Part shown: positions 28,375 to 39,145 of the stretch, piece by piece
Position numbering within the stretch: the first letter of the stretch is position 1
How the letters are laid out: every line of letters begins with the position of its first letter
DNA from: Leminorella grimontii ATCC 33999 = DSM 5078
Lineage (GTDB): Bacteria > Pseudomonadota > Gammaproteobacteria > Enterobacterales > Enterobacteriaceae
DNA length: 64,000 bases
Direction of reading: 5' to 3'
Assembly: GCF_000439085.1 (NCBI RefSeq)
Contig: NZ_AUUA01000001.1
Location: 682,001 to 746,000, forward strand
Made by a program: the position numbers and the translations under genes
The notes under the pieces: generated by a model
What the model was told of the DNA's origin: nothing
What the model saw: only the letters and a program-made list of their open reading frames with translations
Databases searched by the model: none

Positions 28375-28956
28375 ATGAGCGACTATTTGCTGCTTTTTGT
28401 CGGCACCGTTTTTGTCAATAACTTCGTTTTGGTCAAGTTTCTCGGGCTGTGCCCCTTTATGGGCGTCTCCAAGAAGCTTGAAACGGCGATTGGCATGGGG
28501 CTGGCGACTACGTTCGTATTAACGCTGGCGTCGATCTGCGCCTGGCTGGTGGAAAACTACATCCTGTCCCCACTGGGACTGGGCTATCTGCGCACGCTGG
28601 CGTTTATTTTCGTCATTGCGGTCGTAGTACAGTTTACCGAGCTGGCCGTGCGTAAAACCAGCCCGGTGCTCTACCGGCTGCTGGGCATCTTCTTGCCGCT
28701 GATTACCACAAACTGTGCGGTTCTGGGCGTCGCCCTGCTTAACGTAAATCAGTCGCACGGTTTTATGCAGTCAACGATTTACGGCTTTAGCGCCGCCGTT
28801 GGCTTCTCTTTCGTTATGGTGCTGTTCGCCGCGCTGCGCGAGCGTCTCGCGCTGGCCGACGTTCCTGCGCCGTTTAAAGGTTCATCGATCGCCCTGATTA
28901 CCGCAGGGCTGATGTCATTAGCATTTATGGGCTTCACCGGGTTGGTACGATTTTAA
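28375..28956 (+). CDS. rsxA: Electron transport complex subunit RsxA
   Basis: This is an inner-membrane subunit of the Rsx/Rnf complex, which in E. coli keeps SoxR reduced and elsewhere is an ion-pumping ferredoxin:NAD oxidoreductase. The start at 28375 gives 193 residues, exactly the E. coli length, and follows AGG by eight bases; an upstream start at 28318 would read through the fhs terminator. There are six membrane segments with conserved [20 protein letters not shown] and [13 protein letters not shown]. The stop overlaps rsxB by one base. Confidence 0.96.
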   Translation: MSDYLLLFVGTVFVNNFVLVKFLGLCPFMGVSKKLETAIGMGLATTFVLTLASICAWLVENYILSPLGLGYLRTLAFIFVIAVVVQFTELAVRKTSPVLYRLLGIFLPLITTNCAVLGVALLNVNQSHGFMQSTIYGFSAAVGFSFVMVLFAALRERLALADVPAPFKGSSIALITAGLMSLAFMGFTGLVRF

Positions 28957-29534
28957 TGATTTCACTGTGGTCTAGCATCATTGCCCTGACGCTGCTTGCA
29001 CTGGTTTGCGGCGCGGTCTTGGGCTTTGCCGCGCGCCGGTTCAGAGTTGAGGCCGATCCCATCGTGGATAAGGTCGAGGCCCTGCTGCCCCAAAGCCAAT
29101 GCGGCCAGTGCGGCTATCCGGGATGCCGTCCCTATGCTGAAGCCGTAGCCAATCAGGGCGAAGCGATTAATAAGTGTGCTCCCGGTGGTGAAAGCGTCAT
29201 GTTAAAGCTGGCCGATACGCTGGGCGTAGAGCCTCAGCCTTTCGATCCGGACGTGGCGGAAATCAATCCGGTAAGAAAAGTTGCCGTCATTGATGAATAC
29301 AACTGCATCGGATGCACGAAGTGCATTCAGGCATGCCCGGTTGACGCCATTGTTGGCTCAACTCGCGCTATGCATACGGTAATAACGGCGCTCTGCACGG
29401 GCTGCGACCTCTGCGTCGCTCCCTGCCCAACGGACTGTATTGAAATGCGCCCGGTGCCCGAAACGACAACAAACTGGAAGTGGAATTTGCAGTCAATTCC
29501 GGTCAGGATCGTCGAGATAAATTCACATGTTTGA
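28956..29534 (+). CDS. rsxB: Electron transport complex subunit RsxB
   Basis: This is an iron-sulfur subunit of 192 residues, the E. coli length. An N-terminal membrane anchor (about 5-27) is followed by a CxxCxxxxC motif (CGQCGYPGC) with a further downstream cysteine, then two ferredoxin-type 4Fe-4S motifs, [12 protein letters not shown] and [12 protein letters not shown]. It relays electrons between soluble donors and the membrane subunits. It overlaps rsxA by one base and rsxC by 8 bp, consistent with tight co-expression. Confidence 0.97.
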   Translation: MISLWSSIIALTLLALVCGAVLGFAARRFRVEADPIVDKVEALLPQSQCGQCGYPGCRPYAEAVANQGEAINKCAPGGESVMLKLADTLGVEPQPFDPDVAEINPVRKVAVIDEYNCIGCTKCIQACPVDAIVGSTRAMHTVITALCTGCDLCVAPCPTDCIEMRPVPETTTNWKWNLQSIPVRIVEINSHV

Positions 29535-31686
29535 TCTGTTCGCTCGATTCAAAAAAACCGCCCTGTGGGATTTCAAAGGCGGCATTCATCCTCCAGAGAT
29601 GAAGGATCAAACCCGTCACGTCCCCATTCGCCGCCTGCCGCTTCCCGAACGGCTATATATCCCTTTGCAACAGCACTCGGGGCCGGGAGGCGAGCTGCTG
29701 GTCAAAGTAGGCGACTACGTGCTGAAAGGCCAGCCGCTAACGGCCGGTACGGGCAGAGAGCTTCCCGTACACGCATCAACGTCGGGTACCGTGACCCATA
29801 TTGGCTTTTACCCCAGCACTCACCCTTCCGCGATCCCCGAGCGCTGCGTCCAACTGGAACCAGACGGCTTGGACAAGTGGGGCAAGATGCCGACGCTTGT
29901 AAACTATCGCGACTATGAGCCACAGCGGCTTATTGCCCATATTCATCAGGCTGGCGTCGCCGGGCTGGGCGGCGCCGTATTCCCCACCGCCAATAAGATA
30001 GACGGCGGCCTGAGCAAAACCAGGACGCTGATTATCAACGGCGCAGAATGCGAGCCCTACATCACGGCGGACGATCGCCTGATGCAGGAATACGCCGATG
30101 AGCTCGTACAGGGCTGTGAAATTCTTCGCCACGTCCTTGAGCCGGAAACTATCCTAATAGCCATTGAGGACAACAAGCCTGAGGCCATTAGTGCGTTAAA
30201 TAATGCGTTACAGCGTCACGAAAGTGGCGCAATAGAAGTTCGCGTTATTCCAACTAAATACCCTTCCGGCGGCGCCCGCCAGCTTACCAAGATCCTTACG
30301 GGCGAAGAAGTTCCACACCAAGGACGTTCGTCAGACATTGGCGTACTGATGCAAAACGTCGGTACGGTATACGCCATAAAGCGCGCCATCATCGACGGCG
30401 AACCTCTGCTGGAGAGGATCGTCACCTTAACGGGCGAAGCCATGGCGCACAAAGGCAACGTATGGGCCCTGTTGGGCACGCCTGTTTCATTTCTGCTTAA
30501 ACAGGCTGGCTATCGCCCGCAGACGCCGCCGCGCGTCATTATGGGCGGTCCCCTAATGGGATTTGTTCTTCCCGACGTGAAAGTCCCGATTACCAAAATG
30601 AGCAACTGCCTCATTGCGCCAACGGAAGAAGAAATCGCATCGCCCGAGCCGGAGCAGGCATGCATACGATGCAGCCAGTGTGCGGACGCCTGCCCGGCAG
30701 GCCTTTTGCCCCAACAGCTCTACTGGTTTAGCCGCGGAAAAGAACACGAAAAGGCTCGCGCCTATAACCTGTTTGACTGCATTGAGTGCGGCGCCTGCGC
30801 CTACGTCTGCCCAAGCCATATCCCCCTGATACAGTATTATCGGCAGGAAAAGGCCGAAATTCGCGATCTGGACGAACAGGCCGAACTCGCACGCTCTGCA
30901 AAAATTCGTTTTGAAGCAAAGCAGGCCCGTCTTGAAAGAGAAAAACAGGCGCGACAGCTAAGGCACAAGAAGGCCGAAACGCAGCCTGATAGCGAAGACA
31001 GCGAACTGATTCAATCCGCGCTGGAAAGAGTGAAAAAACGACGGGAAAGCGCCAGCAGAGTCTCTACGCCTCCGGTGATTAAATCCATCGAGGGCGCAGC
31101 CTTACCGGATAACGCCGCCGCCATCGCGGCCCGCCAGGCAAGAAAAGCCCAGCGTTTGGCTAATGCAAGAACCGAAGTCACGCCGTCAGAAGCTTCAACT
31201 CCCGCCGCTGACGACCGTAAGGCCGCGTTAGCGGCGGCAATTGCCCGCGCCAAGGCGAAAAAAGCCCAACAGCAGTCGGCGACGGCCAAAGAGGCTGCCG
31301 TTCAGGCTGCGCCAAAAGAAGAAACCGAACAGAACGATCGCAAAGCCGCCGTAGCTGCCGCCATCGCCCGCGCCAAAGCGAAAAAGGAGCAGTCACAGTC
31401 AGCGGAGCCTGACGTCGCCGCTCCCCTGCGGGAAGAGCACGCGCAGGACGACCGCAAGGTCGCCGTTGCCGCCGCTATCGCCCGCGCTAAAGCGAAAAAA
31501 GAGCAGTTGGCGCAATCAGCCTTATCCCCTGAGACGGATGAGACTGAAACGGCAGGACTTCAGGGAAAGAACGTCCCCCTGTCTGAAGCCGATGAGCGAA
31601 AGGCGGCCGTGGCACAAGCCATCGCCAGAGTAAAGGCGCGTAAAGCCCAACAGGCCGCCGCATTGACAACAGCGAGTGAAAAATAG
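29527..31686 (+). CDS. rsxC: Electron transport complex subunit RsxC
   Basis: This peripheral NADH/FMN-binding iron-sulfur subunit has 719 residues (E. coli 740). The NADH-dehydrogenase-like N-terminal half contains [13 protein letters not shown] and [20 protein letters not shown], followed by two 4Fe-4S motifs ([24 protein letters not shown]). The C-terminal third is a charged, alanine/lysine-rich region with four copies of a [17 protein letters not shown]-like unit. This tail varies among enterobacteria in copy number. The stop is directly followed by rsxD. Confidence 0.96.
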   Translation: MFDLFARFKKTALWDFKGGIHPPEMKDQTRHVPIRRLPLPERLYIPLQQHSGPGGELLVKVGDYVLKGQPLTAGTGRELPVHASTSGTVTHIGFYPSTHPSAIPERCVQLEPDGLDKWGKMPTLVNYRDYEPQRLIAHIHQAGVAGLGGAVFPTANKIDGGLSKTRTLIINGAECEPYITADDRLMQEYADELVQGCEILRHVLEPETILIAIEDNKPEAISALNNALQRHESGAIEVRVIPTKYPSGGARQLTKILTGEEVPHQGRSSDIGVLMQNVGTVYAIKRAIIDGEPLLERIVTLTGEAMAHKGNVWALLGTPVSFLLKQAGYRPQTPPRVIMGGPLMGFVLPDVKVPITKMSNCLIAPTEEEIASPEPEQACIRCSQCADACPAGLLPQQLYWFSRGKEHEKARAYNLFDCIECGACAYVCPSHIPLIQYYRQEKAEIRDLDEQAELARSAKIRFEAKQARLEREKQARQLRHKKAETQPDSEDSELIQSALERVKKRRESASRVSTPPVIKSIEGAALPDNAAAIAARQARKAQRLANARTEVTPSEASTPAADDRKAALAAAIARAKAKKAQQQSATAKEAAVQAAPKEETEQNDRKAAVAAAIARAKAKKEQSQSAEPDVAAPLREEHAQDDRKVAVAAAIARAKAKKEQLAQSALSPETDETETAGLQGKNVPLSEADERKAAVAQAIARVKARKAQQAAALTTASEK
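31207..31656 (+). repeat. Four tandem-like coding repeats in rsxC
   Basis: Four imperfect copies encode a unit close to [17 protein letters not shown], separated by variable acidic/Gln-rich spacers. They begin near 31207, 31333, 31447 and 31591. The last copy has diverged ([11 protein letters not shown]). They form the predicted helical, basic tail of RsxC. Confidence 0.85.
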
Positions 31687-32736
31687 ATGTCGTTTCGTAT
31701 TACCAGCTCACCGTTCTCTCATTCCCAGCGTTCAACGCAAAGGCTGATGCTGTGGGTCATTTTGGCCTGCCTGCCGGGAATTGCCGCGCAGTGGTACTTC
31801 TTTGGCTACGGTACGCTGATTCAGATCGCGCTGGCCGTTCCTGTCGCCTTACTGTCAGAGGCGTTAGTATTGCGCCTTCGCCATCAGCCGATAAAAAACA
31901 GCCTGACCGATAATTCCGCGCTATTAACCGCCCTGCTGCTGGCCATCAGTATTCCTCCGCTCGCGCCTTGGTGGATTATCACTATCGGCACGCTGGCTGC
32001 TGTCGTCATCGCTAAACAGCTTTACGGCGGACTGGGGCAAAACCCCTTTAATCCCGCCATGGTAGGCTACGTTATTCTGCTGATATCGTTCCCCGTTCAA
32101 ATGAGCAGCTGGCTGCCGCCAGAGCCGCTACGAGCGACGACCATCACGCTTTTAGATTCAGTGAACCTGATTTTTACCGGCCATACCTCAAGCGGCGGCG
32201 ACGTATTTACGCTAATGCTTGGCGTTGACGGCATGAGTCAGGCGACGCCGCTAGATACGTTGAAAACCGGGCTGCGTGGCGGGCATGCGATAGCCGACGT
32301 GATGCAGGCCCCCGTTTATAACGATTTCGGCGGCGTAGGCTGGCAGTGGGTCAACGTTGGTTTTTTCATCGGCGGCCTTCTTCTTTTGATTAAACGAATC
32401 ATTCACTGGCACCTCCCCGTCAGCTTTTTATGCTCGTTGGGCGCCGTTTCTCTTCTGGGATGGTTGATTGACCCGAGCCACAACGCGGCCCCATGGTTTC
32501 ACCTGCTCAGCGGAGCGACTATGCTGTGCGCCTTTTTCATTATTACCGACCCGGTAACGGCCTCAACGACGGTTACGGGGCGGCTGATTTTCGGCGCGCT
32601 GGTCGGCGCACTGGTCTGGCTGATTCGAAGCTATGGCGGCTACCCGGACGGCGTAGCCTTCTCCGTGCTGCTTATCAACATGACCGTACCGTTGATCGAC
32701 CACTATACGCAGCCTCGCGCATACGGGCATCGGTGA
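31687..32736 (+). CDS. rsxD: Electron transport complex subunit RsxD
   Basis: This polytopic subunit of 349 residues has about nine membrane helices and is related to NqrB. The segment [12 protein letters not shown] carries the threonine to which FMN is covalently bound in the family. [12 protein letters not shown] and [16 protein letters not shown] are conserved. The ATG starts one base after the rsxC stop, and rsxG follows nine bases after this gene. Confidence 0.96.
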   Translation: MSFRITSSPFSHSQRSTQRLMLWVILACLPGIAAQWYFFGYGTLIQIALAVPVALLSEALVLRLRHQPIKNSLTDNSALLTALLLAISIPPLAPWWIITIGTLAAVVIAKQLYGGLGQNPFNPAMVGYVILLISFPVQMSSWLPPEPLRATTITLLDSVNLIFTGHTSSGGDVFTLMLGVDGMSQATPLDTLKTGLRGGHAIADVMQAPVYNDFGGVGWQWVNVGFFIGGLLLLIKRIIHWHLPVSFLCSLGAVSLLGWLIDPSHNAAPWFHLLSGATMLCAFFIITDPVTASTTVTGRLIFGALVGALVWLIRSYGGYPDGVAFSVLLINMTVPLIDHYTQPRAYGHR

Positions 32737-32745
32737 GGTAACGGC

Positions 32746-33375
32746 ATGCTGAACACCATGAGAAAGCACGGACTGACGCTGGCGCTCTACGCGGCGCTAT
32801 CAACGGCGTTAACTTCCGGCGTCTATTTAATGACGCGTTCAACGGTCGAAGAACAGGCCGCGCGCCAGCAAAAAGCGCTGTTTGACAACCTGTTGCCGCC
32901 CAGCGCCTATAACAACGCGCTGCAAAATGAATGTTACATTGTCACAGATGGCGCGCTGGGTAATGGCGCCCCCCATCGGCTTTACCTGGCTCGAAAGGAC
33001 GGTGCGCCCGTTGCGGCCGTGATTGAAACCACCGCGCCCGACGGCTATTCTGGCGCAATCCAACTTATCGTCGCCGCCGACTTTAACGGGACCACACTGG
33101 GCGTTCGTACGCTTGAGCATCACGAAACGCCGGGGCTGGGCGATAAAATCGAGCTGCGCATTTCCGACTGGATCACCAAATTTGCAGGGAAAACCGTTAA
33201 CGGCGAGCAGGACTCTCGCTGGGCCGTTCGCAAAGACGGCGGTGAGTTCGATCAGTTTACGGGGGCGACTATTACGCCACGCGCCGTCGTCAAAGCGGTA
33301 AAACGGACGGCGCTGTACGTTCAGACCCACCATTCCCAATTTAGCGCCCTTCCTCACTGTGAGGCTAAGCCATGA
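32746..33375 (+). CDS. rsxG: Electron transport complex subunit RsxG
   Basis: RsxG has 209 residues: one N-terminal membrane anchor (about 8-29) and a periplasmic FMN-binding domain. The flavinylation motif is TGATITP with Thr175 as the probable FMN acceptor (Thr174 in E. coli). [12 protein letters not shown] is another conserved block. The FMN is attached by the flavin transferase ApbE, which is not encoded in this window. The stop overlaps rsxE by 4 bp. Confidence 0.96.
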   Translation: MLNTMRKHGLTLALYAALSTALTSGVYLMTRSTVEEQAARQQKALFDNLLPPSAYNNALQNECYIVTDGALGNGAPHRLYLARKDGAPVAAVIETTAPDGYSGAIQLIVAADFNGTTLGVRTLEHHETPGLGDKIELRISDWITKFAGKTVNGEQDSRWAVRKDGGEFDQFTGATITPRAVVKAVKRTALYVQTHHSQFSALPHCEAKP

Positions 33376-34067
33376 GTGAAATGAAAAACCTGCTCAGTCA
33401 GGGCCTGTGGAAAAACAACTCTGCGCTGGTTCAGCTGCTGGGCCTCTGCCCGCTTCTGGCAGTTTCCTCCACGGCCACCAACGCGCTTGGACTGGGACTT
33501 GCCACTACGCTAGTGCTGGTCTGCACCAACGTCGCCGTCTCGGCCCTGCGCCGCTGGGTGCCGCAGGAAATACGCATTCCTATTTATGTGATGATCATTG
33601 CGTCCGTGGTTACGGTCGTGGAACTGCTGATTAATGCTTACGCCTATGGCCTTTATCAGTCGCTGGGCATCTTTATTCCCCTTATCACCACCAACTGTAT
33701 CGTTATCGGGCGAGCCGAGGCTTTTGCTGCGCAAAATCCGGTAGCGCTGTCCGCCGTTGACGGTTTTGCTATGGGCATGGGCGCTACCTTTGCGCTGTTT
33801 ATTCTTGGCGCTATGCGCGAAATTTTAGGTAACGGAACGCTGTTTGACGGCGCTGACGCGCTGCTCGGCTCTTGGGCAAAAGTATTGCGAATTGAAGTCA
33901 TTCATCTAGACAGCGCCTTTCTGTTAGCAATTCTGCCTCCCGGCGCGTTTTTAGGCCTCGGTTTTCTTTTGGCGTTAAAATATGTTATTGATGCCAAAGT
34001 TAAAGCGTACAAAAAGAGAGTCGCCGTAGCCTCTGCTTCACAGCAAAGCCACGAACCCATTCAGTAA
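33372..34067 (+). CDS. rsxE: Electron transport complex subunit RsxE
   Basis: This inner-membrane subunit of 231 residues is homologous to RsxA and NqrD/E. It has about six membrane segments with [40 protein letters not shown] and [12 protein letters not shown]. It is the last rsx gene, in the order ABCDGE as in E. coli, and is followed after 11 bp by nth, with no terminator between them. Confidence 0.96.
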   Translation: MSEMKNLLSQGLWKNNSALVQLLGLCPLLAVSSTATNALGLGLATTLVLVCTNVAVSALRRWVPQEIRIPIYVMIIASVVTVVELLINAYAYGLYQSLGIFIPLITTNCIVIGRAEAFAAQNPVALSAVDGFAMGMGATFALFILGAMREILGNGTLFDGADALLGSWAKVLRIEVIHLDSAFLLAILPPGAFLGLGFLLALKYVIDAKVKAYKKRVAVASASQQSHEPIQ

Positions 34068-34078
34068 GGACACCCAGT

Positions 34079-34714
34079 TTGAATCAGGCAAAGCGTATAG
34101 AAATCCTCACTCGGCTTAGGGACAGTAACCCTAAGCCAACGACGGAGCTAAATTTCTCCACTCCGTTCGAGCTGCTTATTTCCGTTCTGCTTTCAGCGCA
34201 GGCCACGGACGTCAGCGTCAATAAGGCGACCGCCAAGCTATACCCTGTAGCCAATACGCCAGAAGCCATTCTGGCGCTCGGCGTAGACGGCGTGAAGGAA
34301 TACATAAAAACGATTGGTCTGTATAACAGCAAAGCGGAAAACGTGATTAAAACCTGCCGCCTGCTGATTGAAAAACACGGCGGCCAGGTTCCGGAAGACA
34401 GAGCCGCGCTGGAAGCGCTGCCCGGCGTGGGAAGGAAGACCGCCAACGTAGTGCTTAACACCGCCTTCGGATGGCCCACCATCGCTGTAGACACCCACAT
34501 CTTCCGCGTCTGTAACCGCACAAACTTCGCGCCGGGGAAGAACGTCGAGCAGGTTGAAGAAAAGTTATTAAAGGTCGTTCCAGCCGAATTCAAGGTAGAC
34601 TGCCACCACTGGCTTATCCTTCACGGCCGCTATACCTGTATTGCCCGTAAGCCCCGCTGCGGCTCCTGCCTGATTGAAGATCTTTGCGAATACAAAGAAA
34701 AGACCGAGATCTGA
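34079..34714 (+). CDS. nth: Endonuclease III (DNA glycosylase/AP lyase)
   Basis: Nth removes oxidised pyrimidines and cuts at abasic sites in base-excision repair. The 211 residues match E. coli over their whole length. The catalytic Lys120 in PGVGRKTANVVLN and Asp138 in VDTHIFRVCNR are present. The C-terminal 4Fe-4S loop is CIARKPRCGSCLIEDLC. The start codon is TTG at 34079, preceded by AAGGA, and this is the only start giving the family N-terminus NQAKRIEIL. Its use probably lowers translation relative to rsxE, with which it is co-transcribed. Confidence 0.95.
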   Translation: MNQAKRIEILTRLRDSNPKPTTELNFSTPFELLISVLLSAQATDVSVNKATAKLYPVANTPEAILALGVDGVKEYIKTIGLYNSKAENVIKTCRLLIEKHGGQVPEDRAALEALPGVGRKTANVVLNTAFGWPTIAVDTHIFRVCNRTNFAPGKNVEQVEEKLLKVVPAEFKVDCHHWLILHGRYTCIARKPRCGSCLIEDLCEYKEKTEI

Positions 34715-34946
34715 CCCGGTTGGGCTATCGAAGCGACCTTTCGCTGGCCCACTACTCTACCGCTTTTCCATTCCCACATGCTTAAACCGAGCTTTTAACT
34801 TTCACAACAAATATCAAACATTTCACCAACCGCGTAGCCTATACTAGATAGGTTAATCGCCCATTTCGGCGTCAACAAAGCGCGGCGGACACAGCATAGA
34901 AGCCGCCCGCGCGGACTCTATCACTAACGGATCGTGGAGTATAACA

Positions 34947-35552
34947 ATGAAGCTATTTTATAAGCCGGGCGCCTGTTCTCTGTCTCCCCATATCATTCTT
35001 AACGAAATCGGCCTTAGCTATTCCGTTGAGAAAGTCGACCTGGCGACCAAAAAAACGGAACACGGCGAAGACTTTTTAAAGGTCAACCCGAAGGGGCAAG
35101 TGCCTACGCTTCAGCTTGATGACGGTGATATTCTGACCGAAGGCGTCGCTATCGTGCAGTATCTGGCGCACCGCGCTCCTACCAAGCACTTAATGCCGCC
35201 AGCCGATACTAAGCCGTTCTACCATGCGCTTGAATGGTTAAACTTTATCTCTACTGAACTGCATAAGGGGTTTAGCCCCCTGTTTAACCCCAAAACGCCG
35301 GAAGAGTATAAGCAAGTGGCGAAAGAAAAGCTGTTCAACAGCTTTAGCTACGTAGACAGCGTGCTGCAGGCGCGTCCTTACATTCTCGGCGCCAGCTTCA
35401 GCGTGGCGGATGCCTACCTGTTCACCGTAACGCGTTGGGCGGCGGCGGTAAAACTGGATCTCAGCGGCCTGAAGGCGCTGGCGGACTATATGGCCCGTAT
35501 GGCTAACCGCCCTGCCGTTAAGGCTGCTCTTAAAGCCGAAGGCTTAAACTAG
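34947..35552 (+). CDS. gstA: Glutathione S-transferase
   Basis: This is a beta-class cytosolic glutathione S-transferase of 201 residues, equal to E. coli GstA. The beta-class catalytic Cys10 (MKLFYKPGAC) and His106 (STELHKGFSP) are present. NPKGQVPTLQLDDGDILTEG forms the glutathione site with cis-proline and the E(S/G) motif. The enzyme conjugates electrophiles. E. coli has dtpA between nth and gstA; here the 232-bp gap holds no gene. Confidence 0.95.
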   Translation: MKLFYKPGACSLSPHIILNEIGLSYSVEKVDLATKKTEHGEDFLKVNPKGQVPTLQLDDGDILTEGVAIVQYLAHRAPTKHLMPPADTKPFYHALEWLNFISTELHKGFSPLFNPKTPEEYKQVAKEKLFNSFSYVDSVLQARPYILGASFSVADAYLFTVTRWAAAVKLDLSGLKALADYMARMANRPAVKAALKAEGLN

Positions 35553-35568
35553 CAACGTGCGCATGTAA

Positions 35569-35591
35569 AAACGGGCCATTTTGGCCCGTTT
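35569..35591. terminator. Terminator between gstA and pdxY
   Basis: AAACGGGCCA and TGGCCCGTTT form a ten-pair stem with a three-base loop, flanked by A- and T-rich sequence. It can serve both convergent genes. Confidence 0.88.
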
Positions 35592-35617
35592 CTCGTAAAG
35601 AGAGGCTTACGGTCGAA

Positions 35618-36478
35618 TTACAGCTTTACGGCCTTAAAATGATGCTCCGGCGCGACGATGTTATCCTGCGCGGCCACGATCTGCAGCTCGTACTCACCTC
35701 TGCGCTGCGTTTCCAGCATGATTTCATACACTGCGGCGGTAACGTGTTCCAGCGCCTCAGGCAGCGGCTTTTCTTGCAGCAGGTTCACCAGCATCAGGCC
35801 GCTGGTAATATCCCCCACTCCGACCGGCTGGCGAGGGCCAAAGTCAACCAGCGGGCGGCTGATGTGCCAGGCTTCATCGGCGGTTACCAGCGCCATCTCA
35901 AAGCAGTCGGCACGATAGCCGGCTCGGCTAAGATGTTTCACCAGTATCACTCTGGGCCCTTTTCGACAAAGCTCTCGGGCCGCGGCAACAACCTCTTCTA
36001 CGCTGGCAATCGTTTTTCCACTCAGCTGCTCCAGTTCAAGCAGGTTGGGCGCCATCATGTCGCTTGCGGGCAGCGCTTCGGCACAGAAAAACTCCGCCAC
36101 GCCCGGCGCAACGATACACCCTTTTTCTGGATGCCCCATCACCGGGTCGCAAAAATACCAAGCGTCAGGATTGGCCGCCTTAACCTTTGCAACAACGTCT
36201 AGAATCGTTTTTCCCTGCTCCGGCGAACCAATATAGCCGCTCAATACGGCATTACAGCGGGCAAGCTGGTGGATCTCGTCAATGCCGCGGGCAATTTCCG
36301 CAATGTGGGCAGCCGGCATAACGCATCCCGTCCACTGGCGATATTGGGTGTGGTTGGAAAACTGAACCGTATTCAACGGCCAGACGTTAACCCCCATTCT
36401 GCGCATAGGAAACTCGGCGGCGCTGTTTCCCGCATGGCCATAAACAACGTGAGATTGGATGGAAAGTATATTTTTCAT
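35618..36478 (-). CDS. pdxY: Pyridoxal kinase PdxY
   Basis: PdxY phosphorylates pyridoxal in the vitamin B6 salvage pathway. It has 286 residues (E. coli 287) of the ribokinase fold. Conserved parts are [40 protein letters not shown] and the anion-hole/catalytic-base motif GVGDITSG. Pyridoxine 5'-phosphate oxidase (pdxH) is three genes away across tyrS, the same arrangement as in E. coli (pdxY-tyrS-pdxH). Confidence 0.96.
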   Translation of the reverse strand: MKNILSIQSHVVYGHAGNSAAEFPMRRMGVNVWPLNTVQFSNHTQYRQWTGCVMPAAHIAEIARGIDEIHQLARCNAVLSGYIGSPEQGKTILDVVAKVKAANPDAWYFCDPVMGHPEKGCIVAPGVAEFFCAEALPASDMMAPNLLELEQLSGKTIASVEEVVAAARELCRKGPRVILVKHLSRAGYRADCFEMALVTADEAWHISRPLVDFGPRQPVGVGDITSGLMLVNLLQEKPLPEALEHVTAAVYEIMLETQRRGEYELQIVAAQDNIVAPEHHFKAVKL

Positions 36479-36609
36479 AGTTAAAACGCGAACCTGAATT
36501 AAAAACGCAGTGAGGCCATTGTGTCAGAAACCGCTATCGCCGCGCTATGCGATGAGACAAAAAAATTCGGCCGCAGAGCGGCCGACGAAATGGAACGTAA
36601 TCTTTCCGA

Positions 36610-37881
36610 CTATTTCCAGGCGATCAGGCAATAGTGTTTCTTACCGCGGCGCAGCAGCGTATAGCGTCCGAACAGACGATCGCCGTCGGCAAAGGCATAT
36701 TCAGGGTTTGACTGTTTTTCGCCGTTGATCGTGACCGCATTAGAACTAATCATCGTTCTGGCCTGGCCGCGAGACGGAACCAGCTCGGCAGTAACCAGCG
36801 CCTGCTGCAGATCGGCGCCCTTTTCCAGCTCAATAACCGGCATGCCGTCCTGCGCCAGTTGGGCGAAGTCCTGCTCGGTCATCTCGGCCAACTCGCCGGA
36901 GAACAGGCTTTGGGTAATGCGCTGAGCGGCCTGAAGCCCCGCATCTCCGTGAACCAGACGCGTCACCTGCTCGGCCAGCACGTACTGCGCACGCGGCGCT
37001 TTACCGCTGTTCTTATCCTCTTCTTCCAAGGCGTCAATTTCTTCGATGCTCATGAAGGTAAAGAACTTCAGGAAGCGATAAACGTCCGCATCGGCCGTAT
37101 TGATCCAGAACTGATAAAACTTGTAAGGGCTGGTCTTATTCGCATCCAGCCAAATCGCGCCGCCTTCGGTTTTACCAAACTTGGTGCCGTCAGACTTGGT
37201 GATAAGCGGAACGGTGAAACCATAGGCCTGCTTCTGATGAAGGCGACGAGTAAGATCGATACCCGACGTAATGTTGCCCCATTGGTCAGAGCCGCCGATT
37301 TGCAGCTCTACGCCAAGCTCTTTATTCAGACAGGCGAAGTCGTAGGCTTGAAGCAGGTTGTAAGAAAACTCGGTGAAGGAGATCCCACTGTCGTCGCGGT
37401 TTAAGCGCTGCTTAACGGCTTCTTTATTGATCATCGCGTTAACAGAGAAGTGTTTACCGATGTCGCGCAGGAACGTTAGCACTTTCATGCCGCCGAACCA
37501 GTCGTAGTTGTTAGCCATCACGGCGCTGTTGGCGCCGCAGTTAAAGTCCAGAAACGGCGAAACCTGCTGGCGAATCTTTTCTACCCACTCGGAAACAGTC
37601 TCTTCCGTGTTCAGCTTACGCTCTGCGGCCTTAAAGCTGGGATCGCCAATCAGACCCGTCGCGCCACCGACCAAAGCAACCGGCTTATGGCCCGCCAGTT
37701 GAAAGCGCTTTAAGCACAGGAGCGGAACCAAGTGACCCAAATGCAAGCTGTCGGCCGTCGGATCGAAGCCGCAATAGAGAGCAATCGGCCCTTGCGCCAA
37801 CCGCTCCGCCAGCGCTTCTTCATCCGTAAGCTGGGCTACCAGCCCACGCTCTTGCAGTTGTTCAATCAGGTTTTTCGCCAT
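36610..37881 (-). CDS. tyrS: Tyrosyl-tRNA synthetase
   Basis: This class Ic synthetase charges tRNA-Tyr. It has 423 residues (E. coli 424). The HIGH-like motif is HLGH (47-50) after GFDPTADSL, and the KMSKS-like motif is KFGKT. The tyrosine-binding segment [10 protein letters not shown] and [11 protein letters not shown] are conserved, and the last 75 residues form an S4-type RNA-binding domain. A 131-bp gap separates it from pdxY and a 112-bp gap from pdxH. Confidence 0.97.
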   Translation of the reverse strand: MAKNLIEQLQERGLVAQLTDEEALAERLAQGPIALYCGFDPTADSLHLGHLVPLLCLKRFQLAGHKPVALVGGATGLIGDPSFKAAERKLNTEETVSEWVEKIRQQVSPFLDFNCGANSAVMANNYDWFGGMKVLTFLRDIGKHFSVNAMINKEAVKQRLNRDDSGISFTEFSYNLLQAYDFACLNKELGVELQIGGSDQWGNITSGIDLTRRLHQKQAYGFTVPLITKSDGTKFGKTEGGAIWLDANKTSPYKFYQFWINTADADVYRFLKFFTFMSIEEIDALEEEDKNSGKAPRAQYVLAEQVTRLVHGDAGLQAAQRITQSLFSGELAEMTEQDFAQLAQDGMPVIELEKGADLQQALVTAELVPSRGQARTMISSNAVTINGEKQSNPEYAFADGDRLFGRYTLLRRGKKHYCLIAWK

Positions 37882-37993
37882 CGATAGATAACTCCGTTGT
37901 TATAGTTTTACGCAGGCCTCAGGCCGCGTGGTTAAAACACATATTTTTGTCGAATGGGATAGCATAAACGCCGCCACGAATAATGACCAGTAC

Positions 37994-38641
37994 TTAAGGC
38001 GCTAAACGATCGATATTCCAATGAGTTTGCTCTCGCTGATACAGAAAACGGTCGTGAAGCCGATTTATGCGCCCCTGCCAAAACTCGATTTCGTTAATGC
38101 TGACGCGAAAGCCGCCCCAGAAGCTGGGCAAAGGCACTTCTCCCTGCAAAAACTTCTGCTTAAGTTCAAGAAACTTACCTTCAAGGACGCTTCGCGCCGA
38201 AATACGCGACGACTGTTGGGAGACCCAGGCCGCAATCTGGCTCTCTTTAGGCCGGGAATGAAAATATTTTAATACTTCTGTCGGCGACAGGCGTTCCGCT
38301 CTCCCGGAAACGATCACCTGGCGTTCAAACATGTGCCACGGGAACAGTAAACTTACCTGATTGTTTTGCGTAATCTCGCGCGCTTTTCGACTACCTAAAT
38401 TGGTATAAAAAACAAATCCCTTTTCATCGTAGTGCTTGAGCAGCACGATGCGCTGAGACGGGCGGCCGTTTTCATCCACCGTCGCTACGCACATCGCGGT
38501 CGGATCGGAAATCTGGGCCTCGCAGGCCTGCTTTAGCCAAAGCTCAAAAAGGGAAAGCGGATCTTCAGGAAGATCCTTTCTACGTAAGCCGCCCTGCGCA
38601 TACTCCCGACGCAAATCGGCAATGTTTTTTGAAGTGGGCAT
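37994..38641 (-). CDS. pdxH: Pyridoxine/pyridoxamine 5'-phosphate oxidase
   Basis: This FMN enzyme oxidises PNP and PMP to pyridoxal 5'-phosphate. The start at 38641 ([14 protein letters not shown]) gives 215 residues (E. coli 218); the longer frame to 38704 adds residues with no homology. Substrate and FMN contacts are in [18 protein letters not shown] and SRKAREI, and the C-terminal signature is [10 protein letters not shown] followed by WNIDRLAP. Confidence 0.96.
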   Translation of the reverse strand: MPTSKNIADLRREYAQGGLRRKDLPEDPLSLFELWLKQACEAQISDPTAMCVATVDENGRPSQRIVLLKHYDEKGFVFYTNLGSRKAREITQNNQVSLLFPWHMFERQVIVSGRAERLSPTEVLKYFHSRPKESQIAAWVSQQSSRISARSVLEGKFLELKQKFLQGEVPLPSFWGGFRVSINEIEFWQGRINRLHDRFLYQREQTHWNIDRLAP

Positions 38642-38750
38642 CGTCAAAAAGCCTATCAGTGTGAAATGAGGCCCTATCTTGCACCCACTCCGGCAGGATT
38701 TCAAACGTGGACGAGAAAAAGCAATGCGTTACGGCGCGTTGACGGTGTAC

Positions 38751-38799
38751 AAAAATCCCGCCGGACTCGAGCGCCGTTTTGCGCTGACTCGGGCGGGAT
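38751..38799 (-). terminator. Terminator after mliC
   Basis: ATCCCGCC and GGCGGGAT form the base of a longer stem that includes an inner GCGC pairing. On the minus strand it is followed by five T residues. It lies just downstream of mliC and upstream of pdxH. Confidence 0.82.
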
Positions 38800-38814
38800 G
38801 TCAAAAAAGTCGGA

Positions 38815-39114
38815 CTATTTGATCAGCTGACATTCCCTGAGCCTGATATCTTCACCGCGCATAACGATGGCGCCGTCCCCTTTAGACCAAAAGGTATATT
38901 CCCCATCGCTGTATCTGGCGCCAGAGGCGGAAACGGCCTGAACCAGCCGACGGGACTGACCGTCCATCATGAGAGTGACGGAATCGCCGGCATTGTCCAG
39001 CGTCACTTCCAGCGTTTGCGTTTCACACTGATAAACCAACGTCTCTTTCGCGGCGTCCTGCGCGCTACATCCCGCTATCGCGATAACGGCAGCGATCGTA
39101 AACAGCTTTTTCAT
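38815..39114 (-). CDS. mliC: Membrane-bound lysozyme inhibitor (lipoprotein)
   Basis: MliC is an outer-membrane lipoprotein that inhibits C-type lysozyme. The start at 39114 gives 99 residues with a lipoprotein signal MKKLFTIAAVIAIAGC, in which Cys16 would be lipidated. The mature part has the MliC features LVYQCETQTLEVTLDN and SASGARYSDGEYTFWSKGD, including the inhibitory SGxxY loop. The frame is open upstream into anmK, but only this start gives a signal peptide. It follows anmK after 31 bp, so the two may be co-transcribed. Confidence 0.94.
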   Translation of the reverse strand: MKKLFTIAAVIAIAGCSAQDAAKETLVYQCETQTLEVTLDNAGDSVTLMMDGQSRRLVQAVSASGARYSDGEYTFWSKGDGAIVMRGEDIRLRECQLIK

Positions 39115-39145
39115 CGTGTTCCTCCCGTAAAGGTATTTTATTAAA

